A stretch of DNA of 64,000 bases. It comes from Kineococcus terrestris. Its GTDB lineage: Bacteria; Actinomycetota; Actinomycetes; Actinomycetales; Kineococcaceae. This document shows, one piece after another, positions 31,189 to 39,765 of the stretch; the stretch's first letter is position 1; each line of letters starts with the position of its first letter. Where the stretch lies: NCBI RefSeq assembly GCF_041020765.1, contig NZ_JBEUEJ010000012.1; one strand, written 5' to 3'. A program made the translations under genes and the position numbers. The notes under the pieces are model-generated. The model saw nothing but the letters and a program-made list of their open reading frames with translations, was not told the DNA's origin and did no database searches.

Positions 31189-33240
31189 GTGACCCGCCCC
31201 GCCCCGAAGATCCGCTACGGCGGCGACTACAACCCGGAGCAGTGGCCGGAGGAGGTGTGGGAGGAGGACCTGGCCCTGTTCGACCGGGCCGGTGTCGACA
31301 CCCTCACCGTCGGCGTCTTCGACTGGGCGCTGCTGCAGCCGGCGCCGGACCGCTACGACTTCGAGCGCTTCGACCGGATCATGGGGATGCTGCGCGACGC
31401 CGGCAAGGACGTCGTCCTGGCCACCGCCACCGGCGCCCAGCCGCCGTGGCTGGCCCGCGCCCACCCGGACGTCACCCGCGTCGACTTCCACGGCCGGCGC
31501 CACCTGTACGGGCAGCGGCACAACCACTGCCCGAACTCCCCGTCCTTCCGCCGGCACGCCGTCGCGCTGGCCGAGCGGATCGCGCAGCGCTACGGCGACT
31601 GGGACAACGTCGTCGCCTGGCACGTGGGCAACGAGTACGGCGGCGAGGGCGGCGCCTGCTACTGCGAGCACTGCGCCGCCGCGTTCCGCGTCTGGCTGCG
31701 CGAGCGGTACGGCACGCTGGAGCGGCTGAACGAGGCGTGGAACGCGACGTTCTGGTCGCACACCTACACCGACTTCGAGGAGGTCGTGCCGCCCAGCGCG
31801 ATCAGCGAGCACTGGAACGGCCCCGACCACACCGCCTTCCAGGGCACCACCCTGGACTACCGCCGCTTCACCACCGACAGCATGATCGCCTCCTACCTCG
31901 CCGAGAAGGAGGCCGTCGAGCGGTACAGCAGCGGCAAGCCCGTCACCACGAACATGATGGGCCTGTTCCGCCCGCTGGACTACCACCGCTGGGCCCCGCA
32001 CCTGGACTTCGCCTCGTGGGACAACTACCCGCCGGACGCGCGCTCGCAGGACCGCGTGGCGCTGGCCCACGACCTGATGAGGGGCCTCAAGGGCGGTGAC
32101 CCGTTCTGGGTCATGGAGCAGACCCCCAGCGTCACCGCCTCCCGCGGCGTCAACCCCGTCAAGCGGCCGGGGATCATGCGGTTGTGGAGCTGGCAGGCCG
32201 TCGCCCACGGCGCCGACGCCGTCCTGTTCTTCCAGTGGCGGCAGAACCGCGGCGCCTCGGAGAAGTACCACGGCGCCGTCCTGGACCACTCCGGCCGCGA
32301 CGACACCCGCGTCTTCCGCGAGGTCGCCGCCCTCGGCGCCGAGCTGGAGGCCCTGCGCGGGGAGATCACCGGCGCCCGCGCCGACCACCGCGTCGCCCTG
32401 CTGTTCGACTGGGACAGCTGGTGGGCCGTGGAGATGTCCGACGGCCCCTCGCGCCTGGTGAAGTACGTCGACGTGGTGCGCCGCTGGTACGCCGCGCTCC
32501 AGGCCGCCGCAGCGGGCGTGGACGTCGTGCCCGTGGACACCGACCTGGCCGGCTACGACGTCGTCGTCGCCCCGCTGCTGCACGTCGTCGAGGGCGACCT
32601 GCCCGCGCGGCTGGAGGAGTTCGTCCGCTGCGGCGGCCGCCTGCTCACCGGGTACCTGTCCGGGCGCAACGACGAGGACGACAACGCGCCGCTGGCCGAC
32701 GTGCCCGGGTTCCTCGCGGACCTGCTGGGCGTGCGGGTCCTGGAGACCGACGCGCTGCCGGCCGAGGAGCGCAACGGGATCGCCGTCGACGGCCGCGAGC
32801 CCCTGGACTCCTCGCTGGTGTTCGAGGTGCTGCAGGCGCGCGGCGCCGAGGTCGTCGGCACCTACACCTCCGACTTCTACGCCGGCACGCCCGCGCTGAC
32901 GCGCCACGCCGTCGGCGACGGGTCCGCCTGGTACGTCGCCACCGACCTGGACGCCGACGGCTGCGCCTGGGTCGTCGCGCGGGTGCTCGCCGAGGCGGGG
33001 ATCTCCTCCCCGTACGGCGGGGTGCCCGGCCTGGAGGCCGTCGAGCGGCACCGCGACGACGCCAGCTACCTGTTCCTGCTGCACCACGGCAGCGAGCCGG
33101 TCGAGGTCGTCGCCGACCGCGACGGGCTGTCCCTGCTGGACGGCCGCGCCGTGCGGGCCGGTAGCGTCCTCGCGCTCGCGCCGGCGGACGTGGTCGTCGT
33201 GAGGTCGGAACCCCGCCCGCGGGACGGAGAGGTGCGCTGA
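31189..33240 (+). CDS. GH42 beta-galactosidase (or alpha-L-arabinopyranosidase-like)
   Basis: A 683-residue GH42 enzyme. RYGGDYNPEQWPEEVWEEDLALF opens the barrel. Glu149 in HVGNEYGG is the acid/base and Glu310 in WVMEQTP the nucleophile. The zinc-site cysteines are present (HNHCPNS and CYCEHC). A trimerisation domain follows (about 395-600). With no signal peptide it works inside the cell. In a xylan island it may remove galactose or arabinopyranose side groups. The stop overlaps the CE7 start (TGATG). Confidence 0.93.
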   Translation: MTRPAPKIRYGGDYNPEQWPEEVWEEDLALFDRAGVDTLTVGVFDWALLQPAPDRYDFERFDRIMGMLRDAGKDVVLATATGAQPPWLARAHPDVTRVDFHGRRHLYGQRHNHCPNSPSFRRHAVALAERIAQRYGDWDNVVAWHVGNEYGGEGGACYCEHCAAAFRVWLRERYGTLERLNEAWNATFWSHTYTDFEEVVPPSAISEHWNGPDHTAFQGTTLDYRRFTTDSMIASYLAEKEAVERYSSGKPVTTNMMGLFRPLDYHRWAPHLDFASWDNYPPDARSQDRVALAHDLMRGLKGGDPFWVMEQTPSVTASRGVNPVKRPGIMRLWSWQAVAHGADAVLFFQWRQNRGASEKYHGAVLDHSGRDDTRVFREVAALGAELEALRGEITGARADHRVALLFDWDSWWAVEMSDGPSRLVKYVDVVRRWYAALQAAAAGVDVVPVDTDLAGYDVVVAPLLHVVEGDLPARLEEFVRCGGRLLTGYLSGRNDEDDNAPLADVPGFLADLLGVRVLETDALPAEERNGIAVDGREPLDSSLVFEVLQARGAEVVGTYTSDFYAGTPALTRHAVGDGSAWYVATDLDADGCAWVVARVLAEAGISSPYGGVPGLEAVERHRDDASYLFLLHHGSEPVEVVADRDGLSLLDGRAVRAGSVLALAPADVVVVRSEPRPRDGEVR

Positions 33241-34241
33241 TGGCGTTCGTGGACTGGCCGCTGGACCGGCTGCGGGAGTACGCCCCGCCGCGGGAGGAAC
33301 CCGAGGGCTTCGACGAGTTCTGGCGCGCCACCCTCGCCGACGCCCGCACCCGCCCCGCGGAGCTCACCGGCGAGCGCGTCGACGTCGGCCTGCGCACCGT
33401 CGACGTCCACGACGTCCGCTTCCCCGGGTTCGCCGGCCAGCCGATCGCCGGCTGGCTGCTCGTGCCCCGCGGCACGCGGGGACCCGCCCCGGCCGTCGTG
33501 CAGTACATCGGCTACGGCGGCGGGCGCGGCGAGCCGTGGATCAACCTCGTGCCCTCCGCGGCCGGGTACGTGCACCTGGTGGTGGACAGCCGCGGGCAGG
33601 GCGGCGGTGGGCAGCACCGCGCCGTCACCCCCGACCTCGACGCCGGCGGCACCGGCCCCTCCACCCCCGGTTTCCTCACCCGCGGCGTCGAGTCGCCCGA
33701 GCAGCACTACCTGCGGCGGCTCATCACCGACGCCGTCCGCGCCGTCGACGCCGTGCGCACCCACCCGCTCGTGGACCCCGCCCGCGTGGCCGTCACCGGC
33801 GGCAGCCAGGGCGGTGGTCTCGCGCTCGCCGTCGCCGGCCTGGCCGACGACCTGGCCGGTGTCGTCGCCGACGTGCCCTTCCTGTGCCACTACCGGCGCG
33901 CCAGCGAGATCACCGACGCCCAGCCCTACGCCGAGATCGCGCGGTACCTGTCCGGGAACCGCGAGCGCGTCGAGCAGGTGTTCCGCACGCTGTCGCACTT
34001 CGACGGCGTGAACTTCGCCGCGCGCGCCGACGCCCCCGCCTGGTTCACCACGGGGCTCATGGACGCGGTCTGCCCGCCGTCCACCGTGTTCGCCGCGCAC
34101 CACCACTACGCCGGGCCCAAGCAGATCGAGGTGTACCCGTACAACGGGCACGAGGGCGGCGGCACCCAGGGCGTCGCGCGCACGCTGGCCGCGCTGGCCG
34201 AGTGCCTGGGGACGGCGGTCCCCGCCCCGCGGGCGGGCTGA
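33240..34241 (+). CDS. CE7 acetylxylan esterase/cephalosporin-C deacetylase
   Basis: A 333-residue alpha/beta hydrolase of carbohydrate esterase family 7. YIGYGGGRGEPW provides the oxyanion part, DSRGQGGG is a CE7 mark, and the catalytic triad is Ser189 (GGSQGGG), Asp275 (GLMDAVCPP) and His304 (NGHEGGG). CE7 enzymes are cytoplasmic hexamers that remove acetyl groups from imported xylo-oligosaccharides. It ends the operon that begins with the permeases. The ATG overlaps the GH42 stop. Confidence 0.93.
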   Translation: MAFVDWPLDRLREYAPPREEPEGFDEFWRATLADARTRPAELTGERVDVGLRTVDVHDVRFPGFAGQPIAGWLLVPRGTRGPAPAVVQYIGYGGGRGEPWINLVPSAAGYVHLVVDSRGQGGGGQHRAVTPDLDAGGTGPSTPGFLTRGVESPEQHYLRRLITDAVRAVDAVRTHPLVDPARVAVTGGSQGGGLALAVAGLADDLAGVVADVPFLCHYRRASEITDAQPYAEIARYLSGNRERVEQVFRTLSHFDGVNFAARADAPAWFTTGLMDAVCPPSTVFAAHHHYAGPKQIEVYPYNGHEGGGTQGVARTLAALAECLGTAVPAPRAG

Positions 34242-34242
34242 A

Positions 34243-34272
34243 CGTCCGGCTGGGGGCCGGTTCACCCGGACG
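34243..34272 (+). terminator. Possible terminator hairpin after the transporter operon
   Basis: CGTCCGG (34243-34249) pairs with CCGGACG (34266-34272), directly after the CE7 stop. The stem is short and lacks a T-run, so it is only a candidate end for the island transcript. Confidence 0.4.
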
Positions 34273-34341
34273 GGCTACAGGCGGCTCCGGAGGCGGCCGA
34301 GGGACAGGGGGTCAGCGCCCCCGGACCCGAGGACCGCCCCG

Positions 34342-34980
34342 ATGAGCCCCGCCCGCCCCGCCGCCCGTCCCACCCGTGCCCGCCGCGCGCTCGCCGTCGC
34401 CGCGCTCGTCGCCGCGGCCGCCGGAGCGCTCGGTGCGGGCACGGCCGTCGACGCGCGGCCCGCAGCGGCGTCCCCGGCGGCGCTGACCGGTGACGGCGCG
34501 GCCGCCGCCCGCACGATCGACCTCGTCAACGACGCCCGCGCAGCCGAGGGCCTGGCACCGCTGGGCCAGTCGCCGGAGACCGACCGCGTCGCGACCGACT
34601 GGGCGTTCCGGATGGCCGCCGCCGGGCGGCTGGAGCACAACCCCGACCTCGGCCGGCAGCTGACCGGCTGGTCGCTGGTCGCCGAGAACGTCGGCGTCGG
34701 CGCGGACGCCGAACAGCTCGACGCCGCGTTCCACGCCTCGCCCGGCCACCGCGCCAACGTGCTGCGCGAGGACGTCACCCAGCTGGGCGTCGGCGCCGTG
34801 CGCGGCGGTGACGGGCGCCTGTGGGTCGTGCAGGTGTTCAAGCTCCCCGCGGGCGTCGTCGCCCCGCCGCGGGGCGCCGCCCCGGCCCCCGCCCCCGAGC
34901 CCGCGGCCGCCGCGGCTCCCACCGCCTGGGCGCCCGCGCCCGCCCTGCGCCGCGCGACCCGCGAGGTCGCCGACCGCTGA
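34342..34980 (+). CDS. Secreted CAP/SCP-domain protein
   Basis: A 212-residue exported protein. A twin-arginine-rich signal region (RARRALAVAALVAAAAGALGAGTA) is followed by a CAP domain (about 50-160) with VNDARAAEGLAPLGQSPETDRVA, LEHNPDL, AENVGVG, SPGHRANVL and LWVVQVFKL. The cavity histidines and glutamate of CAP proteins are kept (EHN, AEN, GHR). The C-terminus is an Ala/Pro linker without an anchor. Bacterial CAP proteins are extracellular and of uncertain activity. Confidence 0.88.
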   Translation: MSPARPAARPTRARRALAVAALVAAAAGALGAGTAVDARPAAASPAALTGDGAAAARTIDLVNDARAAEGLAPLGQSPETDRVATDWAFRMAAAGRLEHNPDLGRQLTGWSLVAENVGVGADAEQLDAAFHASPGHRANVLREDVTQLGVGAVRGGDGRLWVVQVFKLPAGVVAPPRGAAPAPAPEPAAAAAPTAWAPAPALRRATREVADR

Positions 34981-35047
34981 CGGCAGCGCCGCTGGATCAC
35001 CCCCGTGGACGCTCAACCTCCTGCACCCCCGCGTCGATGAACGCACG

Positions 35048-37744
35048 GTGACGACGGGGAGCGCGTGGAGGCGCCTGGGGGGCCGCCCGGTGTGGCAGCA
35101 CCTGGCCGCCCTCGTCGTCGTGCCCCTGCTCGCCACCAGCGCCGTCGCCACCACGACCGTCGCCGACCGCGTCGCGGAGCTGCACGCCACCGGTGAGGCC
35201 GTCGAGCTCATGCGCGCCGGCGCCGAGCTGGACGAGCTGCGCCGCGCCGTGGACGGCGAGCTGCTGCCGACGCTGACGCGCAGCGCCACCCGCGACCCCT
35301 CCTCCTTCGACATCGGCGCGTTCGGCGAGGAGCGCGGGCCGCTGAACCGGCAGGCCGAGAAGGAGGTGCGCTCGACGCGGGAGGCCACCGACCTGGTCCT
35401 GTCCGCCGTGCCCGCCACCTCGGCCGCCTCCGTCACGGCCCGCCTGACGCAGGTGAAGCTGGCGACCGCCCGCTCGGCGGCCGACCAGGGCACCGCCAGC
35501 ACGGCGGCCCTGGCCGACCGCTACCTGGAGCTGTCGGAGTGGCTCTCGGAGGTCGAGGACCGGCTGCTGGCCCGCACGACCGCAGCGGGCCTCAGCGAGG
35601 ACAGCGCCCTGGCCGTCAGCGACGTCGTCGTCGTCGCCGGGCTCACCCAGCACGCCAGCCGCGCGCTGCCGACGACGTTCACGGCCCGCGTGCTCAGCGG
35701 TGACGAGCAGGTGCGGGTGCGCCGCCGCGCCGAGTACGCCATCGGCGCCTACGAGAGCATGATCACCGGCGTTCCGCCCCTGTCCGGGGCGCGGCAGCGG
35801 GTCGCCTGGTACGAGGCCACGAGCAGCCCGCAGGCGCGTCAGCTCACCGAGGCGCTGCACCGGGAGTCGCTCGTGCCGGGCTCGCTGAGCGGCCCGGAGC
35901 TGCTGCGCCTGCGCAACGCCAGCGGCGCGCGCGACCGCGACCTGTCCGCCCTGCTGGGCGAGGCCGTCGACGCCGCCGAGGCCGCCATCGAGGCCGAGCG
36001 CCGCGAGGCCGCCCGCCGGGTGAGCACGACCGTCGTGCTGTGCCTGCTCGTCCTCGCCGGCGCGCTGGCCGCGGCGCTGGCCCAGGGGCGCTGGCTGTCC
36101 CGCTCGCTGCGGCGGCTGGCGGACGCGGCCAGCCGGGTCGGGGAGGGGCAGCTCGTCGACGTGCCGCGCGGCGGCCCCCGCGAGGTGCGGACCGCGGCCG
36201 CCACCCTGGCCGGGGCGGCGGCCGGTCTGCAGCAGGTGCGCGAGCAGGCCGACGCCCTCGCCCGCGGCGACCTGGCCGGCGCCGTGCGCGACGAGCCCGC
36301 TCCCGGCCCGCTCGGGGAGGTCGTCCACACCTCCGTGCAGCAGCTCGTGCGCGCGGTGCAGCAGCGCGAGCAGCTGCAGGGCGAGCTCGCCCACCAGGCC
36401 GCCCACGACGCCCTGACGGGCCTGCCGAACCGGGCGGCGGCGGTCCGGCTGCTGCAGTCGGCGCTGCACCGCTCGGCGCGCCGCGGCGCCGCGGTCGGCC
36501 TGCTCTTCATCGACCTCGACGGGTTCAAGGCCGTCAACGACACCTCCGGGCACGCCGCCGGCGACGAGGTGCTGCGCGCGGTGGCCGCCCGCCTGCGCGA
36601 GGTCGTGCGCGCCGGGGACGTGGTCGGCCGCCTCGGCGGCGACGAGTTCGTCGTCGTCGCCGAGGACGTCGGGGACGTCGGCGGGCTCGTGGACCTCGGG
36701 CAGCGGATCATCGACGCCGTCCGCCGCCCCGTCCCCCTGCCGCCCGGTGCGGGCCCGGGCACCGCCCGGGTCGGCGCGTCCGTCGGTGTCGCCGTCAGCC
36801 GCGACGGCGGTACCGGCGACGACGCGGGCGACGTCCTGCTCGCCGAGGCCGACACCGCCGTGTACCGGGCCAAGGCCCGCGGCCGCGGGCGCGTGGAGGT
36901 CTTCGACGACGACCTGCGCGCGGAGCTGGCCGCCCGCAGCGACCTGGAGGACGCGCTGCGCGCGGGCCTGGCGCGCGGGGAGCTGTCCCTGCACTACCAG
37001 CCGGTCGTCGCCGTCGCCGACGGGCGGCTGCTGGGCTACGAGGCGCTCGCCCGCTGGGACCGCCCCGGCGTCGGGCGCGTCCCGCCGGACGTGTTCGTGG
37101 CCGCCGCCGAGGCGTCGTCGCTGGTGTGCGACCTGGGCCGGTGGGTGCTGCGGGAGGCGACCGCGCAGCTGGCGCGCTGGCGCGCGGACCGGCCGGCCTC
37201 CTGGGGCGCGGCCGAGCCGACGGTGGCGGTCAACGTCTCCGGCCGCCACCTGGTGGACCCGCGGCTGCTCGACGACGTGGACGCCGCGCTGGCCGCGTCC
37301 GGCCTGCCGCCGTCCGCGCTCGTCCTGGAGATCACCGAGACGGTGCTCGTGGACGGCCCGCTGGCGCTGGAGCACCTGCGGGCGCTGCGCGCGCGGGGCG
37401 TGGAGGTGTCGATCGACGACTTCGGCACCGGCTGGACGTCGATCGGCCAGCTGTCCACGACCCCGGCGGACACGCTGAAGGTGGACCGCAGCTTCACGGC
37501 CTCCGACGACCCCGGCTGCCGCGACCTGGTGGCCCTCGTCGTGCACGCCGCGCACACGTTCGGGCTGCGCGTGGTCGCCGAGGGCGTGGAGGAGCCGGAG
37601 CAGCTGGTGTGGCTGCGCTCGCTGGGCTGCGACGCGGCGCAGGGGTACCTGTTCTCCCGGCCGCTGCCGGCGGCGGAGGTGGCGGCGCTGCCCGCCCCGG
37701 GAGCGCTGCACGCGGGCGACCGGCACGCCTCCACCGCCGGCTGA
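35048..37744 (+). CDS. Membrane GGDEF-EAL protein with extracellular nitrate/nitrite-sensor-like domain
   Basis: An 898-residue protein. An N-terminal membrane helix (about 19-40) and a second helix (about 325-345) enclose a largely helical outside region of about 280 residues, resembling the NIT-type sensing domain. A HAMP-like linker follows (LSRSLRRLADAASRVGEGQLVDV). The GGDEF domain has RLGGDEF with GGDEF 530-534 intact, and the EAL domain has EAL 665-667, VNVSGRHL, EITETVL, DDFGTGWTSI and AEGVEE. Both catalytic sites look competent. It probably adjusts c-di-GMP in response to an external signal. The GTG at 35048 is the closest start to the first helix. Confidence 0.9.
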   Translation: MTTGSAWRRLGGRPVWQHLAALVVVPLLATSAVATTTVADRVAELHATGEAVELMRAGAELDELRRAVDGELLPTLTRSATRDPSSFDIGAFGEERGPLNRQAEKEVRSTREATDLVLSAVPATSAASVTARLTQVKLATARSAADQGTASTAALADRYLELSEWLSEVEDRLLARTTAAGLSEDSALAVSDVVVVAGLTQHASRALPTTFTARVLSGDEQVRVRRRAEYAIGAYESMITGVPPLSGARQRVAWYEATSSPQARQLTEALHRESLVPGSLSGPELLRLRNASGARDRDLSALLGEAVDAAEAAIEAERREAARRVSTTVVLCLLVLAGALAAALAQGRWLSRSLRRLADAASRVGEGQLVDVPRGGPREVRTAAATLAGAAAGLQQVREQADALARGDLAGAVRDEPAPGPLGEVVHTSVQQLVRAVQQREQLQGELAHQAAHDALTGLPNRAAAVRLLQSALHRSARRGAAVGLLFIDLDGFKAVNDTSGHAAGDEVLRAVAARLREVVRAGDVVGRLGGDEFVVVAEDVGDVGGLVDLGQRIIDAVRRPVPLPPGAGPGTARVGASVGVAVSRDGGTGDDAGDVLLAEADTAVYRAKARGRGRVEVFDDDLRAELAARSDLEDALRAGLARGELSLHYQPVVAVADGRLLGYEALARWDRPGVGRVPPDVFVAAAEASSLVCDLGRWVLREATAQLARWRADRPASWGAAEPTVAVNVSGRHLVDPRLLDDVDAALAASGLPPSALVLEITETVLVDGPLALEHLRALRARGVEVSIDDFGTGWTSIGQLSTTPADTLKVDRSFTASDDPGCRDLVALVVHAAHTFGLRVVAEGVEEPEQLVWLRSLGCDAAQGYLFSRPLPAAEVAALPAPGALHAGDRHASTAG

Positions 37745-37747
37745 GGT

Positions 37748-38518
37748 TCAGGCGAACGGCGCGATCCGCACGCCCGCCGCGGTCAGCTCCTCGCGCACCC
37801 GCCGGGCGATGGCGACCGCGCCGGGGGTGTCGCCGTGCACGCAGATCGAGGCGGCGTCGACGGCGACGACGCCGCCGTCGACGGCCTCGACCTCCCCGGC
37901 GGTGGCCATCCGCACGCAGCGGCGGGCGATCTCGTCGGCGTCGTGCAGGACCGCGCCGGGTTCGCGGCGGGACACGAGGGTCCCCGCCGGGGTGTAGGCG
38001 CGGTCGGCGAAGGCCTCGGTGCGCGTGGTCAACCCCGCCTCGCCGGCCAGCGCGAGGAACCGCGAGCCCGGCAGCCCCAGGACGGGCAGCGCGGGGTCCC
38101 ACAGCCGCACGGCCTCGACGACGGCGGCGGCCTGCTCCTCGTGGTGCACGATCGCGTTGTAGAGGGCGCCGTGCGGCTTCAGGTAGGCGACGCGGGTGCC
38201 GGCGACGCGGGCGAACGCCGCCAGGGCGCCCAGCTGGTACAGGACGTCGTTGGTCAGCTCGGCCGGGTCGGCGTCGATGAACCGCCGCCCGAAGCCGGGC
38301 AGGTCGCGGTAGCCGACCTGGGCGCCGACGACGACACCGCGCTCGGCGGCCAGCTCGCACGTGCGGCGCAGGACCGTCGGGTCGCCGGCGTGGAACCCGC
38401 AGGCGACGTTGGCGCTGGTGACGACACCGAGGAGCGCCTCGTCGTCGCCGAGCGTCCAGCGGCTGAAGCTCTCCCCGAGGTCGGAGTTCAGGTCGACGGT
38501 GGCGTCGGTCGTGGTCAC
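37748..38518 (-). CDS. pxpA: 5-oxoprolinase subunit PxpA (LamB/YcsF family)
   Basis: A 256-residue cytosolic protein. The family opening DLNSDLGESFSRW (residues 9-21), SANVACGFHAGDP, GAQVGYRDLPGFGRRF, YLKPHGALYN and ICVHGDTPGAV identify LamB/YcsF. PxpA acts with PxpB and PxpC to hydrolyse 5-oxo-L-proline to glutamate using ATP. Here pxpA is on the minus arm and pxpBC are on the plus arm of a divergent locus. It is the last gene of a three-gene operon, three bases after the NRAMP-related permease. Confidence 0.95.
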   Translation of the reverse strand: MTTTDATVDLNSDLGESFSRWTLGDDEALLGVVTSANVACGFHAGDPTVLRRTCELAAERGVVVGAQVGYRDLPGFGRRFIDADPAELTNDVLYQLGALAAFARVAGTRVAYLKPHGALYNAIVHHEEQAAAVVEAVRLWDPALPVLGLPGSRFLALAGEAGLTTRTEAFADRAYTPAGTLVSRREPGAVLHDADEIARRCVRMATAGEVEAVDGGVVAVDAASICVHGDTPGAVAIARRVREELTAAGVRIAPFA

Positions 38519-38520
38519 GG

Positions 38521-39765
38521 TCAGCTCCACAGGGTCGGCAGGGTGGCCAGCGAGCGGTAGGCCAGGAACAGGGCGACGAGCCAGGCCAGCAGACCGGCGG
38601 TGACGAGCCAGCGCGGGTAGCGGTACCCGCCCAGCAGGTCGCGCCGGCGCAGCGCCACCCACAGGACGACCACCAGGCCCAGCGGCAGGACGACGCCGTT
38701 GAACGCGCCGGCGAAGACCAGCAGCTGCGCGGGGGCCGCGCCGGCGACGAGGAAGAACCCCGCGCACACGACGATGAACGCCACCGTCAGCAGGTTCCGG
38801 GTGCGAACGGACGTGCGGGAGGTGGTGAGGAAGCTGACCGACGTGTACGAGGCGCCGATGACGGAGGTGAGGGCCGCCGCCCACAGCACCACGCCGAACA
38901 CCCGCAGGCCCGCCTCGCCGGCCGCGGCCTCGAACGCGGTGGCCGCGGGGTTCTCCGTGGCCAGCGACACCCCGCCGGCGACGACCCCGAGGATCGCCAG
39001 GAACAGCACGGCGCGCATCACGGCCGTGATGACGATGCCGGTGACGGAGCTGCGGGTGATGGCGCCGACGTTCTCCGGGCCGGTGGTGCCGGAGTCCAGC
39101 AGGCGGTGCGCGCCGGCGTAGGTGATGTACCCGCCGACGGTGCCGCCGATGATGGTGGTGATGGCCAGGGCGTCGATCTGCTCGGGCAGCACGACGTTGC
39201 GCAGCGCCTCGCCCACGGGCGGGCGGGAGACGACCGCCACGTACGTCGTCATGGCGATCATCACCAGGCCGAGCACGACGACGATGCGGTCCAGCGCGGC
39301 GCCCGCGGCGCGGCTGAGAAAGATGCCGATGGCCAGCACGGCGGAGATCCCCGCGCCCCAGCGCGGGTCCAGGCCGACCATCGCGTTCAGCCCCAGCCCG
39401 GCGCCGGCGACGTTCCCGACGTTGAAGACCAGGCCGCCGAGGACGACGAGGGCCGTCAGCGCCCACCCGACACCGGGCAGGATCCGGTTGCCGAGCTCCT
39501 GCGCGCGCATCCCCGAGACGCCGATGACGCGCCACACGTTCAGCTGCAGCGCGATGTCGACGAGGATGCTGACGACGATCGCGAAGGCGAACGCGGCGCC
39601 CAGCTGCGCGGTGAACGTCGTCGTCTGGGTGATGAACCCCGGGCCGATGGCGCTGGTCGCCATGAGGAACATGGCGCCCAGCAGCGTGCGGCGCGTGCGG
39701 CGCCGCTGGTCGACGGCGCTCTCGGCGCCCGCGGCAGCGCCGGCCGGGCCGGTCGGGGTGCTCAC
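38521..39765 (-). CDS. NRAMP-related membrane transporter lacking metal-site motifs
   Basis: A 414-residue protein with about 11 membrane segments and the NRAMP opening AIGPGFITQTTTFTAQLGA (residues about 39-57). The DPGN metal motif of helix 1 is replaced by a TTTF-type sequence. Where the MPH of helix 6 is expected there is GGTVGGYITYAGAH. It is therefore probably not a manganese/iron importer. Its position between a pyroglutamyl-peptidase-like gene and pxpA suggests a carrier of 5-oxoproline or a related small acid. That role is inferred from context. The GTG overlaps the upstream stop (GTGA). Confidence 0.82.
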   Translation of the reverse strand: MSTPTGPAGAAAGAESAVDQRRRTRRTLLGAMFLMATSAIGPGFITQTTTFTAQLGAAFAFAIVVSILVDIALQLNVWRVIGVSGMRAQELGNRILPGVGWALTALVVLGGLVFNVGNVAGAGLGLNAMVGLDPRWGAGISAVLAIGIFLSRAAGAALDRIVVVLGLVMIAMTTYVAVVSRPPVGEALRNVVLPEQIDALAITTIIGGTVGGYITYAGAHRLLDSGTTGPENVGAITRSSVTGIVITAVMRAVLFLAILGVVAGGVSLATENPAATAFEAAAGEAGLRVFGVVLWAAALTSVIGASYTSVSFLTTSRTSVRTRNLLTVAFIVVCAGFFLVAGAAPAQLLVFAGAFNGVVLPLGLVVVLWVALRRRDLLGGYRYPRWLVTAGLLAWLVALFLAYRSLATLPTLWS

